From NCBI RefSeq assembly GCF_900103265.1, contig NZ_FMWX01000005.1, positions 186,001-250,000 of the forward strand: a stretch of 64,000 bases of DNA, in the 5' to 3' direction. This document shows, piece by piece, positions 1 to 9,415 of the stretch. Position numbers and translations under genes: made by a program. This DNA comes from Sphingomonas sp. NFR15 (GTDB lineage: Bacteria; Pseudomonadota; Alphaproteobacteria; Sphingomonadales; Sphingomonadaceae). Each line of letters begins with the position of its first letter. Positions within the stretch are counted from its first letter, which is position 1. The notes below the pieces were generated by a model. That model ran no database searches, was not told the DNA's origin, and worked only from the letters and a program-made list of their open reading frames with translations.

Positions 1-630
<630 letters not shown>

Positions 631-634
<4 letters not shown>

Positions 635-1719
635 GCCGCGAACAGCGCGGTCAGCGTGGGCGCGATGCGCTCGAGCGGTACGGTCTCGCCGGCGCCCCCC
701 GCCGCGACCAGCGCGCCGGGCATGCCCCAGACGATCGCCGTCTCGGCGCTTTCGGCGATGGTGTGGCCGCCGCGACGATGCAGGTCGGCCATCGCGGTCG
801 CGCCGTCATTGCCCATGCCGGTCATCAACACCCCGACCAGGCGTTCGGGGGCGAGCACGGCGGCGGCGCTTTCGACGAGGCGATCGACGCTCGGGTGCCA
901 GAGCCGCGCGGGATCGTTCGGCGCGGACATCGCCACCACCGCGCCGCCGCGCCGCGAGACGATCACGTCGGCATCGCCGCGCCCGATATAGGCGCGCCCC
1001 GGTTCGAGCGGCACCGCGCCCGACACCTCGATCACGTCGAGCGCGCAGATCCGGTCGAGCCGGCGCGCCAGCGCGCCGGTGAAGCTCGCGGGCATGTGCT
1101 GGGCGACCACGACCGGCCAGGGGAAGTCCGCCGCCAGTCCGCCGAGCAGCGCGTCGAGCGCCGGCGGCCCGCCGGTCGAGCAGCCGACCAACACCAGCCC
1201 GGCGGGCGCGGCGGCGCGCGTGACCGGCCGGGTGCGGACGGCGTGCGGGTGCGACGCGGGGGGCGCCTGGCGGGTGCCGCCGGCGCGCGCGCGCACGCGC
1301 TCGGTCAGCCGCGCCGCGCGCGAGATGCGCGCGCCGGCGGCGGCGCGAACCTTGTCGACCAGCACCGGCGCGAGCGCGTCGATCTCCAGCGAGATCGCGC
1401 CGCGTGGCTTGGCGATGAAATCGACCGCGCCGAGCGCCATCGCCTCCAGCGTCTCGTTCGCGCCCTCGGCGGTCAGCGCCGAGACCATCACCACGGGGCA
1501 AGGGCGCAGCAGCATGATCCGGTCGAGACAGGCGAGTCCGTCCATCTCCGGCATGTGGATGTCGAGCGTGATGACGTCGGGCGCGAACGCGGCCAGCAGC
1601 GCCAGCGCCTCGGCGCCCGAGCGCGCTACCGCGACCTCGAAATCGCCGGCGCTCGCGAAGATGTCGCCCAGCAGCCGCCGCATCAGCGGCGAATCGTCGA
1701 CGATCAGCACTCTGGTCAC
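631..1719 (-). CDS. cheB: Chemotaxis response regulator / protein-glutamate methylesterase CheB
   Basis: Removes methyl groups from (and deamidates) chemoreceptors and counteracts CheR. The 362-residue protein has a receiver domain (residues 1-120; VLIVDDSPLMRRLL, phospho-acceptor Asp53 in ITLDIHMPEMDG), a linker and a CheB methylesterase domain with the catalytic Ser in VGCSTGGPPALDALL, His in VAQHMPASFTGAL and Asp in MTGMGNDGA. The start is taken as GTG at 1719 because it immediately precedes the receiver domain and overlaps the stop of the CheW gene (GTGA). An open frame extends further upstream but lies inside the CheW gene and has no family similarity. Confidence 0.95.
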
Positions 1720-3080
1720 GATTGCGCCACCGCGCCTTCCGGCCGAAGTGCCGCGAGCATGTCCCGCTCGGCGCCGTCGAGCAGTTCGCGCGGCGACAGG
1801 ATCAGGACGATCCGCGCGTCGTCGCCAAGGGCCGCGACCCGCTCGAACACCCGGGTCTCCGCGCCGCCGAGTTCGGGCGCCTCGCACAACGCCGATGCCG
1901 GCACGCGCAGCACCTCGGGCGCGGCATCGACGATGAAGCCGATCCGCGTTGCGCCAGCCCGGACGACGATGATCCGCCGCTTGGCGCCCCGCGCCGCCAC
2001 TCCGTCGAACCGCCGGACCTGATCGACCACCGGCACCACGGCGCCGCGCAGGTTCATCACGCCCTGCACGAAGGCCGGCGCGTTGGGCAGCCGGGTCAGC
2101 CGATCGGGCACCGGTGCCACCTCGTCGATCGCCGCGACGGGCAGGCCGAACGCCCCGTCGCCGACGCGGAACGCCAGAAATCGCTCGGCCGGCGCGTCGG
2201 TCGCAGGCGCCGCGTCCGGCATTTCCCCGCTCGATCGCAACAGCCGCGCCGTCAGCGTGTCACTCAGCAGATGCTCCACGGCGAGCACCGAGACCAGCCG
2301 CCGCCCGCCATCCAGCCGACCGATCGCCTGGATACGCGCTTCCGCCCCGCCCCGGTTGAACACGGCGGGCACCGCGTCCAGGTCGCTTTCGGGCACGCGC
2401 TCGATCGCCCGCATCGCATCGACGACGAGGCCGAAGCGGTGCGCGCCGATCCGCACGACGATCACCGGCGTTCGCGCGCCGGCGGCGGTGGCGCCCAGGC
2501 CGAGCAGCGCGGCGAGCGAGAGCAGCGGCAGCAGGCGGTTCCGCACCGACATGCTGCCGACCACCGCCGCATCGGCCTGCGGAAGCACGGTAACGTCTCG
2601 CGGCAGCCGCAGCACCGCCTCGACCGCACCGACCGGCAGCGCGAAGTCCTGCGCTCCGACCGCGAAGACGAGCAGCGGGATCTCGTCGCGCCGCCCGGCG
2701 GTCCGTGCGCCCGCCACGATCGCGCGCCCGGCGCGGCGTTCGACGCGCGCGAAGCCCGCCGCGATCAGCGACGCCAGCGCCACGGGTTCGGCGGCGTCGG
2801 CCGCGCGCGCGATCCCCTCGACCACATCGACCGCGATCCCGACGCGCTCGCCGTCCTCGACCAGCAGGACGTGCGCCTCGTCGCCGCGCGGCCGCGCGAG
2901 CAACGCCGCGAGCGACAGCACCGGCAGCACGGTGCCCCGGAAGTTGCCGAGCCCGATCAGGCTCGGCGGCGCGTGCGGCACCCGCGTGAGGCGCGGGACG
3001 CGCGCGACCTCGCGTACGCTCGCCGCCGGAACCGCGAAGCGCGCGCCGCCGGCTCGGAACGTCAGGCTTGGTCCGGCCAT
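1716..3080 (-). CDS. CheW-like scaffold with three CheW domains
   Basis: Adaptor linking receptors to the CheA kinase. CheW is normally one SH3-like domain of about 150 residues; this 454-residue protein has three in a row: residues about 3-135 (FRAGGARFAVPAASVREV, LIGLGNFRGTVLPVLSLA), about 160-285 (LLVFAVGAQDFALPVGAV, VGSMSVRNRLLPLLSLAA) and about 300-445 (FLAFRVGDGAFGLPVAAI, VQGVMNLRGAVVPVVDQV). Each copy keeps the 'G..N.RG..(L/V)PV' core. It lies three bases after the MCP stop and overlaps cheB by four bases, so it belongs to the che operon. I cannot tell which of the three domains would bind CheA and which the receptor. Confidence 0.9.
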   Translation of the reverse strand: MAGPSLTFRAGGARFAVPAASVREVARVPRLTRVPHAPPSLIGLGNFRGTVLPVLSLAALLARPRGDEAHVLLVEDGERVGIAVDVVEGIARAADAAEPVALASLIAAGFARVERRAGRAIVAGARTAGRRDEIPLLVFAVGAQDFALPVGAVEAVLRLPRDVTVLPQADAAVVGSMSVRNRLLPLLSLAALLGLGATAAGARTPVIVVRIGAHRFGLVVDAMRAIERVPESDLDAVPAVFNRGGAEARIQAIGRLDGGRRLVSVLAVEHLLSDTLTARLLRSSGEMPDAAPATDAPAERFLAFRVGDGAFGLPVAAIDEVAPVPDRLTRLPNAPAFVQGVMNLRGAVVPVVDQVRRFDGVAARGAKRRIIVVRAGATRIGFIVDAAPEVLRVPASALCEAPELGGAETRVFERVAALGDDARIVLILSPRELLDGAERDMLAALRPEGAVAQS

Positions 3081-3083
3081 CCG

Positions 3084-4994
3084 CTATCCGGCCGCATCGA
3101 CCAGCGCGGCGGCGAGCGACGCGATCTCCTCGATCGCCGCCGCGAGCAGCTCGGCACCTTGCGACTGCTGGCGCGCCGCCGCGCCCGCCTCGCGGCTGGC
3201 GCCGGCGGAAAGCTCGGCGGCCCGCGCGATCTGGTCGGTGCCGCCGCGCACTTCGCGCGCCGACAGCAGGATCGCCTCGGCGCCGGTCAGGATCGCTTCG
3301 TTGGCCGCGCGCGCGGCATCGAGGTCGTCCGCGATCGTGCGCGTGCGTTCGATCACGACGCGGCTGCGCCCCATCTCGGTCTCGGCGGTTGCGACGACCT
3401 GATCGAGATCGCGCCGCACCGCATCGACCTGATCCTGGATCACGCGCACGACATCCTTGGCGCGATCGCCGGCCGCCGCCGAATCGCGCGACAATGTCCG
3501 GATATCGCCCGAGACGTTGGCGAAACCGCGCCCCGCGTCGCCCGCGCGCGTCGCCTCGACCGCGCCGCTCACCGCGAGCATGCTGGTCTGCACGGCGATG
3601 AGCGCGAGCCCGTCGGTGATCTTCTCGATCCGCCGCGCCGTCCCGCCGAGCGTGCCGAGCAGCTCGAGCACCGCGCGCACCTCGGCGACCGAGGCGGTCA
3701 CGCCGTCGATCAGCCGCTCGACCACCTTGCGCCCTGCGGCCACCGATTCCGACACCGCGACGATCCGCTCCAGGGCGGCGCGTGCGCGGGCGCGGGCCAG
3801 GTCGGCGGTCTTCTCGATCTGCGCCATCGCCGTGCTCGACTGGAGCGTCGCCGCCGCCTGCGCCTGCGCCCCGCGCCCGATCTGCTCGATCGCGACCATG
3901 ATTTCGCCCGACGCGCCCGAAAGCTCCTGTACCGTCGCGGACAATTGTTCGGCGGCGCTCGCGACCTGCTCGATCGCGAGCGTGTCGGTCGCGTCCGCGC
4001 GCAGATCCCGCGTCAGGACGCCCAGTTGCTCGGCGGTCTGCTGGCTCTCCTCCAGCGCGGCGCTTTGCTGTTCGAGCGCCTGTTGCGCCTGCGCGGCTGC
4101 GGCCGATTGCTGCTCGGCGGCGCTGGCGACCTGCTCGGAGCCGCGCTCGGCCTCGCCCAGCGCGCCCTCGGCCTCGATCGACGCATCGACCATCTCGCGC
4201 ACGCCCTCGCCCAGCGTCGCGAGGTCGCCGCGGGCCTCGTCGAGCTGTGCGGTGACCTGCCGCCCGGTCTCGGCCTCGCCGACGGCGAGCGCCGCGCCCG
4301 AGCGGACGCGCGCGGCGATGTCGCGCACCGCGAGCGTCACCTCGCCCGCGAGCGTCCGCATCTCGCCCGCGCTCGCCTCGGAGGTTTCCGCGAGCGCGCG
4401 CACCTCGTCGGCGACGACCGCGAAGCCCCGGCCGTCATCGCTCGCGCGCGCCGCCTCGATCGTCGCGTTGAGCGCGAGCAGGCTGGTCTGGTCGGAAATG
4501 TCGGTGATCGCGCCGCCGATGCCGTCGATCCGCGTCGCCGCATCCTCCAGCGCGCCGATGATCTCGACCGTGGCGAGCTGACGCCGCGCGTTCCGCTCGA
4601 TCGCGGTCACCGATCCGTCGATCTGCGCGCCCACTTCGACGAAGGCGCTCTGCACCGCGTCGGTCTGGCGACGCGACGCCTCGGCGCGCGCGCGCGCGTC
4701 GCGAAAGCCGCCCGCGAGCGCGCCGATCAGCCCGAGCGATTCCTGCGCGGCCCCGGCGGCCTCTTCGGCGCCGCTCGCGATCTGGTCCATCGCGCGTTGC
4801 AGTTCGGCGGCGGCGGCGGCGGCTTCGCCGATGCCGCTGGCGAGATCCTGCGCCGCGCGGTCGATCCGCTCCACTGCCGATGCGCCAGTCAGCGTGCGCG
4901 GGGCCGCCGGCGGGGCCGGCTCAGGCGCCGGTGTGGTCGGAGCCGGCGCCGGCGCGCCGCGTGCGCTGAGGGTCGATTTCTTGACTAACGCCAT
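3084..4994 (-). CDS. Cytoplasmic methyl-accepting chemotaxis protein with two signalling tips
   Basis: Chemoreceptor with no membrane segment and no recognisable sensor domain: a Pro/Ala-rich N-terminus (residues 10-33) followed by coiled coil to the end (636 residues). It has a consensus MCP hairpin tip at about residues 160-205 ([19 protein letters not shown], then [19 protein letters not shown]) and a second, degenerate tip at about 460-505 ([20 protein letters not shown], then [20 protein letters not shown]). The tip QT residues are at 169-170 and 469-470, exactly 300 residues apart, which suggests an internal duplication of a whole hairpin. The start is ambiguous: ATG 4994 (AGAG upstream) or in-frame ATG 5033 (GAGG upstream), which would add 13 residues. 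First gene of the che operon. Confidence 0.9.
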   Translation of the reverse strand: MALVKKSTLSARGAPAPAPTTPAPEPAPPAAPRTLTGASAVERIDRAAQDLASGIGEAAAAAAELQRAMDQIASGAEEAAGAAQESLGLIGALAGGFRDARARAEASRRQTDAVQSAFVEVGAQIDGSVTAIERNARRQLATVEIIGALEDAATRIDGIGGAITDISDQTSLLALNATIEAARASDDGRGFAVVADEVRALAETSEASAGEMRTLAGEVTLAVRDIAARVRSGAALAVGEAETGRQVTAQLDEARGDLATLGEGVREMVDASIEAEGALGEAERGSEQVASAAEQQSAAAAQAQQALEQQSAALEESQQTAEQLGVLTRDLRADATDTLAIEQVASAAEQLSATVQELSGASGEIMVAIEQIGRGAQAQAAATLQSSTAMAQIEKTADLARARARAALERIVAVSESVAAGRKVVERLIDGVTASVAEVRAVLELLGTLGGTARRIEKITDGLALIAVQTSMLAVSGAVEATRAGDAGRGFANVSGDIRTLSRDSAAAGDRAKDVVRVIQDQVDAVRRDLDQVVATAETEMGRSRVVIERTRTIADDLDAARAANEAILTGAEAILLSAREVRGGTDQIARAAELSAGASREAGAAARQQSQGAELLAAAIEEIASLAAALVDAAG

Positions 4995-5092
4995 GAGGTT
5001 ACTCTGCGTGACGGGGAGTGGCGCGGCCGGCATAGGACAAGCCTCGCGCCGACGCCAGCGCACGCCCGCGCCGGCTTTTGCATCGCGCCGGG

Positions 5093-5118
5093 GGAACCCT
5101 TTGACCGATTCGCACGTC
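5093..5118 (+). promoter_or_regulatory. Candidate EcfG-type (general stress) promoter for the trehalose operon
   Basis: GGAAC at 5093-5097 is followed by a 17-base spacer and CGTC at 5115-5118. The EcfG promoter of alphaproteobacteria is GGAAC-N16/17-CGTT, so this matches at 8 of 9 bases. The start of otsB is about 75 bases downstream. One such near-match is not rare by chance; the support comes from its position before a trehalose operon, which is known to be under the general stress response in several alphaproteobacteria. Confidence 0.45.
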
Positions 5119-5196
5119 CAACGGGTGGAGCGCCTCGTGTCCGCAGCGTAACGACATGCTAACGGGTGTTTCGTGCCGATCCCGAAGGAGAACCGA

Positions 5197-5952
5197 ATGT
5201 CCGCCGCCACGGACGCAGTGATCTTGCCCGCGCCGCCGCCGACTCTGCTCGAGTCCGCCAGCCTGTTCCTCGATTTCGACGGCACTCTGGTCGATCTTGC
5301 CGATCGCCCCGACGGCGTTTCGGTCGATGCCGGCCTCACCGATCTGCTCGCCGGCCTCGCCCGGCGGCTCGACGGCCGCGTCGCGATCGTCAGCGGGCGC
5401 TCGCTCGCGCAGCTCGACGCGCTGCTCGGCCCGGTCGCGCGGACGCTGGCGCTGTCGGGCAGCCACGGCTGCGAGCATCGCTGGCACGGCGCCACCGCGC
5501 GGCCCGAGCGGCCCGACAGCCTCGACCATGTCGCCGAGGCGATGCACGCCGCCGCCGCCGGACAGGACGGCGTGATCGTCGAGGAGAAGAGCTTCGGCGT
5601 CGCGCTCCATTACCGGCTCGCGCCGGGTTTCGGGGCGGAAGCGCTTTCGCTCGCCGAGCGGCTCGCGGCGCACCATGATCTCGCGATCCAGCACGGCAAG
5701 ATGATGATCGAGCTGCGCGTGCCCGGCAGCGACAAGGGCGTCGCGGTCGCGCGGCTGATGGAACGGCCCGACATGGCCGGAACCCGGCCGATCTTCATCG
5801 GCGACGATCTCACCGACGAACCCGCGTTCGTCGCCGCGCGCGATTCGGGCGGGCACGCCATTCTCGTCGGCGAACCCCGCGCGAGCGCGGCCGATTATGG
5901 CTTGCCCGATCCCGCCGCCGTGCGGGCGTGGCTTTTGGAGGAACATGCATGA
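5197..5952 (+). CDS. otsB: Trehalose-6-phosphate phosphatase OtsB
   Basis: HAD-superfamily phosphatase that converts trehalose-6-phosphate to trehalose in the cytoplasm. Visible motifs: [17 protein letters not shown] (HAD motif I, nucleophile Asp), [10 protein letters not shown] (motif II) and [13 protein letters not shown] (motif IV). 251 residues, the usual length. The ATG at 5197 has an AAGGAG 7 bases upstream; a GTG 24 bases earlier in frame lacks a ribosome site. Its stop overlaps the next gene in an ATGA. First gene of otsB-GH15-otsA. Confidence 0.95.
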   Translation: MSAATDAVILPAPPPTLLESASLFLDFDGTLVDLADRPDGVSVDAGLTDLLAGLARRLDGRVAIVSGRSLAQLDALLGPVARTLALSGSHGCEHRWHGATARPERPDSLDHVAEAMHAAAAGQDGVIVEEKSFGVALHYRLAPGFGAEALSLAERLAAHHDLAIQHGKMMIELRVPGSDKGVAVARLMERPDMAGTRPIFIGDDLTDEPAFVAARDSGGHAILVGEPRASAADYGLPDPAAVRAWLLEEHA

Positions 5953-7745
5953 CCGCGACGCTCGATCTCTGGCCGATCGGCAATTGCCAGGTGTCCGCGC
6001 TGGTCGATCGCGCCGGGCGTTTCTCCTGGGGCTGCGTCCCGCGGGTCGACGGCGATCCGGTGTTCTGCTCGCTGCTCGATGACGCGCCGAGGGGCGGGGA
6101 GGGCGCGCGCGGCTTCTGGGAAATCGATCTCGAAAACGGCACCAAGACGACGCAGCGCTACATGCGCAACACGCCGATCCTCGTCACCCGGCACGAGGAT
6201 GACGCGGGCAACGCGATCGAGGTCACGGATTTCTGCCCTCGCTATGTGCGAGAAGGACGCACCTATCGCCCGGTCGCGTTCGTTCGCATCGTCCGCCCCG
6301 TGGCGGGCAGCCCGCGGATGCGCACGCGCCTGCGCCCGGCGCGTGACTGGGGCAGCGCCGACACCGAGCGCACGCAAGGCTCCAACCACATCCGCTATCT
6401 CAACAATGCGATGACGCTGCGGCTGAGCACCAACGCGCCGGTCGGCTGGATTCAGGAAGAGCGGCTGTTCCGCATCGAACGCCCGCTCTATTTCTTCCTC
6501 GGCCCCGACGAGAGTTTCAGCGGTGAGCTCTCCGCAACGATCGAGATGATGCTGGACCGCACCGCCGCCGAATGGCGGCATTGGGTGCGTGGTCTCGCCA
6601 CGCCGCTCGAATGGCAGGAAGCGGTGATCCGCTCGGCGATCACGCTCAAGCTATGTCAGCACGAGGAAACCGGCGCGATCGTCGCCGCGCTCACCACCTC
6701 GATCCCCGAACATGCCAATAGCGAGCGCAACTGGGATTATCGCTACTGCTGGATCCGCGACGCCTATTACACGGTGCAGGCGCTCAACAGGCTCGGCGCG
6801 CTCGACGTGCTGGAGGGGTATCTCGAATATCTCCGCAACATCGTCGACAGCGCGCGCGGCGGCCACATCCAGCCGCTCTACGGGGTCGGCGGCGAGGCGA
6901 CGCTTGAGGAGCGCGTCGCGCCCGGCCTCAATGGCTATCGCGGCATGGGGCCGGTGCGGGTCGGCAACCAGGCCTATGAGCAGGTCCAGCACGATGCCTA
7001 TGGCCAGATCATCCTGTGCAACGCGCAGGCGTTCTTCGACCAGCGGTTGTTCCGGGTCGCCACGGTCGAGGATTTCCGCGCGCTGGAGATGGTCGGCGAA
7101 CGCGCCTGGGAAGCCTATGACAAGCCCGATGCGGGGCTTTGGGAACTGCGCACGCGCAGCCACGTCCACACCTATTCGGCGGCGATGTGCTGGGCGGCGT
7201 GCGACCGGCTCGCCAACGCCGCCTGGGCGCTCGGCCTCGAGGAGCGCCGCGCCTTCTGGTGCGACCGTGCCAACATCATGCGCGACACGATCGAGAAAGC
7301 GGCGTGGCGCGAGAACACCCGGCGCCTCTCCGCCACGTTTGGCGGCGACGATCTCGACGCGAGCCTGATCCAGCTTCTCGACCTGCGCTTCCTGGCACCC
7401 GACGATCCGCGGTTCCGCAGCACGCTTGAAGCGGTCGAGGTCGGGCTGCGGCGCGGCTCGAACATGCTGCGCTATGACACCGAGGATGATTTCGGCCTGC
7501 CCGAGACCGCGTTCAACGTCTGCACCTTCTGGCTGATCGAGGCGCTCCACGCGACTGGCCGCGATGCCGATGCGCGCGCGCTGTTCGAAGAGATGGTGTC
7601 GCGCTGCACCGCCGCCGGTCTGCTGTCCGAGGATATCGATCCGGTCAGCGGCGAATTGTGGGGCAATTATCCGCAGACCTATTCGCTGGTCGGCCTCATC
7701 AATTGCGCCGGCTTGCTCAGTAAACCCTGGAGTTCCGTACGATGA
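5949..7745 (+). CDS. Glycoside hydrolase family 15 protein (trehalase/glucoamylase-like)
   Basis: An (alpha/alpha)6-barrel GH15 enzyme of 598 residues. Typical family segments are the N-terminal LDLWPIGNCQVSALVD, the substrate-pocket stretch NWDYRYCWIRDAYYTVQAL and the C-terminal SEDIDPVSGELWGNYPQTYS, which carries a conserved acidic residue. GH15 enzymes of this type include actinobacterial trehalases and glucoamylase-like enzymes. The sequence alone cannot decide the substrate, but the gene sits between otsB and otsA with four-base overlaps on both sides, which favours trehalose or a related glucan. No signal peptide, so probably cytoplasmic. Confidence 0.9.
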   Translation: MTATLDLWPIGNCQVSALVDRAGRFSWGCVPRVDGDPVFCSLLDDAPRGGEGARGFWEIDLENGTKTTQRYMRNTPILVTRHEDDAGNAIEVTDFCPRYVREGRTYRPVAFVRIVRPVAGSPRMRTRLRPARDWGSADTERTQGSNHIRYLNNAMTLRLSTNAPVGWIQEERLFRIERPLYFFLGPDESFSGELSATIEMMLDRTAAEWRHWVRGLATPLEWQEAVIRSAITLKLCQHEETGAIVAALTTSIPEHANSERNWDYRYCWIRDAYYTVQALNRLGALDVLEGYLEYLRNIVDSARGGHIQPLYGVGGEATLEERVAPGLNGYRGMGPVRVGNQAYEQVQHDAYGQIILCNAQAFFDQRLFRVATVEDFRALEMVGERAWEAYDKPDAGLWELRTRSHVHTYSAAMCWAACDRLANAAWALGLEERRAFWCDRANIMRDTIEKAAWRENTRRLSATFGGDDLDASLIQLLDLRFLAPDDPRFRSTLEAVEVGLRRGSNMLRYDTEDDFGLPETAFNVCTFWLIEALHATGRDADARALFEEMVSRCTAAGLLSEDIDPVSGELWGNYPQTYSLVGLINCAGLLSKPWSSVR

Positions 7746-9127
7746 GCAGGCTCGTCATCATTTCCAACCGCGTCTCCGCGCCCAGCGGCGGCGGCGCGCA
7801 GGGCGGCCTCGCGGTCGCGCTGTCGGCTGCACTGCGCGAAAGCAACGGCATCTGGTTCGGCTGGTCGGGCGAGGAGATCGAGACCTTCACCGGCAACATC
7901 AACTTCCAGCGCAACCAGGGTGTTGCCACCGCGACGATCGACCTGGAGGCGCAGGATATCGACGAATATTACAACGGCTTCGCCAACCGCACGCTGTGGC
8001 CGCTGTTCCACTACCGGATCGATCTCGCCGAATATGAGCGCGGCTTCGCCGGCGGGTATGAGCGCGTCAACGCGCGCTTCGCCGAGACGGTGGTGCCGCT
8101 GATCGAGGAGGAGGATCTCGTCTGGGTCAACGATTACCACCTCATCCCGCTCGGGCGCGAACTGCGCAAGCGCGGCTGCGAGAACAGGATTGGCTTCTTC
8201 CTCCACATCCCCTGGCCGCCGACGCGGCTGCTGATGTCGCTGCCGAGCCACCGCGAACTGGTCGAATCCCTTTTCGCCTATGACGTGATCGGCTTCCAGA
8301 CCGAGGACTCGCTCGATGCGTTCCGGGATTATGCGCGCTCGCAGTTCGAGGCCGAGATCGATGATGCCGGCGTGATGACCTATGAGGGGCACAGCGTCCG
8401 CCTGATCGCCGATCCGATCGGCATCGACACCGCCGATTTCCGCGCGAGCGCCACCAGCGAGACCGCCCGCGAGCGGTTCGCCCGGATGCGCGAGAGCGCG
8501 GACGGCCGCACGATGATGATCGGGGTTGATCGGCTCGATTATTCGAAGGGCCTGCAGGAGCGCTTCCTGGGCTATGAGCGCTTCTTGTCGGCCAACCCGG
8601 ACCAGCAGGGCGAGGTGTTTCTGCTGCAGATCGCGCCGCCCTCGCGCGGGGAGGTGCAGAGCTACCAGGAAATCCGCGCGACGCTCGATTCGCTGTCGGG
8701 GCGGATCAACGGCGAGTTCTCCAACGTGGAATGGGTGCCGATCCGCTACGTGAACAAAGGCTATCCACGCGAGCAGCTCGCCGGCATGTACCGGGCCGCG
8801 CGGGTGGCGCTGGTCACGCCGCTGCGCGATGGCATGAACCTCGTCGCCAAGGAATATGTCGCCGCGCAGGACCAGGCCGATCCCGGCGTGTTGATCCTGT
8901 CGCGCTTCGCCGGCGCGGCCGAGCAACTGACCGATGCTTTGCTCGTCAACCCCCACAGCCCCGAGGAAGTCTCCGATGCGATCGCCACCGCGCTGGCGAT
9001 GCCGCTGGAGGAACGGGTGAAGCGCTGGCGCGCGATGATGGACACGATCGAACAGCAGGACGTGTTCTGGTGGCGCCGCCGCTTCACCGACATGCTCGAG
9101 GCGACGCCGCACGAGGCGACGGCCTAA
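7742..9127 (+). CDS. otsA: Trehalose-6-phosphate synthase OtsA
   Basis: GT20 glycosyltransferase that makes trehalose-6-phosphate from a nucleotide-activated glucose and glucose-6-phosphate. 461 residues with the family signatures GGLAVALSAALRESNGIWFGW, VWVNDYHLIPLGRELR, IGFFLHIPWPP, GVDRLDYSKGLQERF and RDGMNLVAKEYVAAQ. Starts in an ATGA overlap with the GH15 gene and is the last gene of the operon. OtsA and OtsB together make trehalose, an osmoprotectant and desiccation protectant. Confidence 0.96.
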   Translation: MSRLVIISNRVSAPSGGGAQGGLAVALSAALRESNGIWFGWSGEEIETFTGNINFQRNQGVATATIDLEAQDIDEYYNGFANRTLWPLFHYRIDLAEYERGFAGGYERVNARFAETVVPLIEEEDLVWVNDYHLIPLGRELRKRGCENRIGFFLHIPWPPTRLLMSLPSHRELVESLFAYDVIGFQTEDSLDAFRDYARSQFEAEIDDAGVMTYEGHSVRLIADPIGIDTADFRASATSETARERFARMRESADGRTMMIGVDRLDYSKGLQERFLGYERFLSANPDQQGEVFLLQIAPPSRGEVQSYQEIRATLDSLSGRINGEFSNVEWVPIRYVNKGYPREQLAGMYRAARVALVTPLRDGMNLVAKEYVAAQDQADPGVLILSRFAGAAEQLTDALLVNPHSPEEVSDAIATALAMPLEERVKRWRAMMDTIEQQDVFWWRRRFTDMLEATPHEATA

Positions 9128-9212
9128 CTGCCGGGTCTGCCCCGAAACGGGACGGGCGTTAACCTTACAAATGTGATGGCTGAGATCGTAAGCCGCGCGT
9201 TAACCTCGTGCC

Positions 9213-9380
9213 ATGAGGAGTCGTCACCGCAGCGTCGCCAGGGTGCCGCGTCACCCGTTCCGCCAATCGGTCGCGCGGGCGCACGCGTCCCGCGCCGATC
9301 GCGGCGAGGACGATGACATCAAGCTCTTCGTGCTGAGCTTCACCGCCTTCTTCATCTGCTTCTACACGCTGATTTTCTGA
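9213..9380 (+). CDS. Small single-pass membrane protein, function unknown
   Basis: A 55-codon reading frame starting MRSRHRSVARVP, with an Arg/His-rich N-terminus, an acidic patch RGEDDDIK and a hydrophobic C-terminal segment KLFVLSFTAFFICFYTLIF that would form one membrane helix. It lies between otsA and the convergent LplT-like gene. I do not recognise a family. The charge/hydrophobicity pattern is typical of real tail-anchored small proteins, and the frame uses GC-rich third positions. No strong Shine-Dalgarno is visible. Two TTAACC hexamers lie just upstream (9159-9164 and 9200-9205). Confidence 0.5.
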   Translation: MRSRHRSVARVPRHPFRQSVARAHASRADRGEDDDIKLFVLSFTAFFICFYTLIF

Positions 9381-9415
9381 AGCGCCGCTGTTGAGGCGGG
9401 CTTGTCAGAACCCCG

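Noticed and set aside
1722-4988. Open frame of more than 1000 codons on the plus strand
   Set aside because: It is antisense to the CheW and MCP genes. It has the Arg/His/Asp-rich composition of a GC-rich shadow frame and no recognisable domain.
7679-9112. Open frame antisense to otsA
   Set aside because: The sense frame has all OtsA motifs; the antisense product has only low-complexity sequence.
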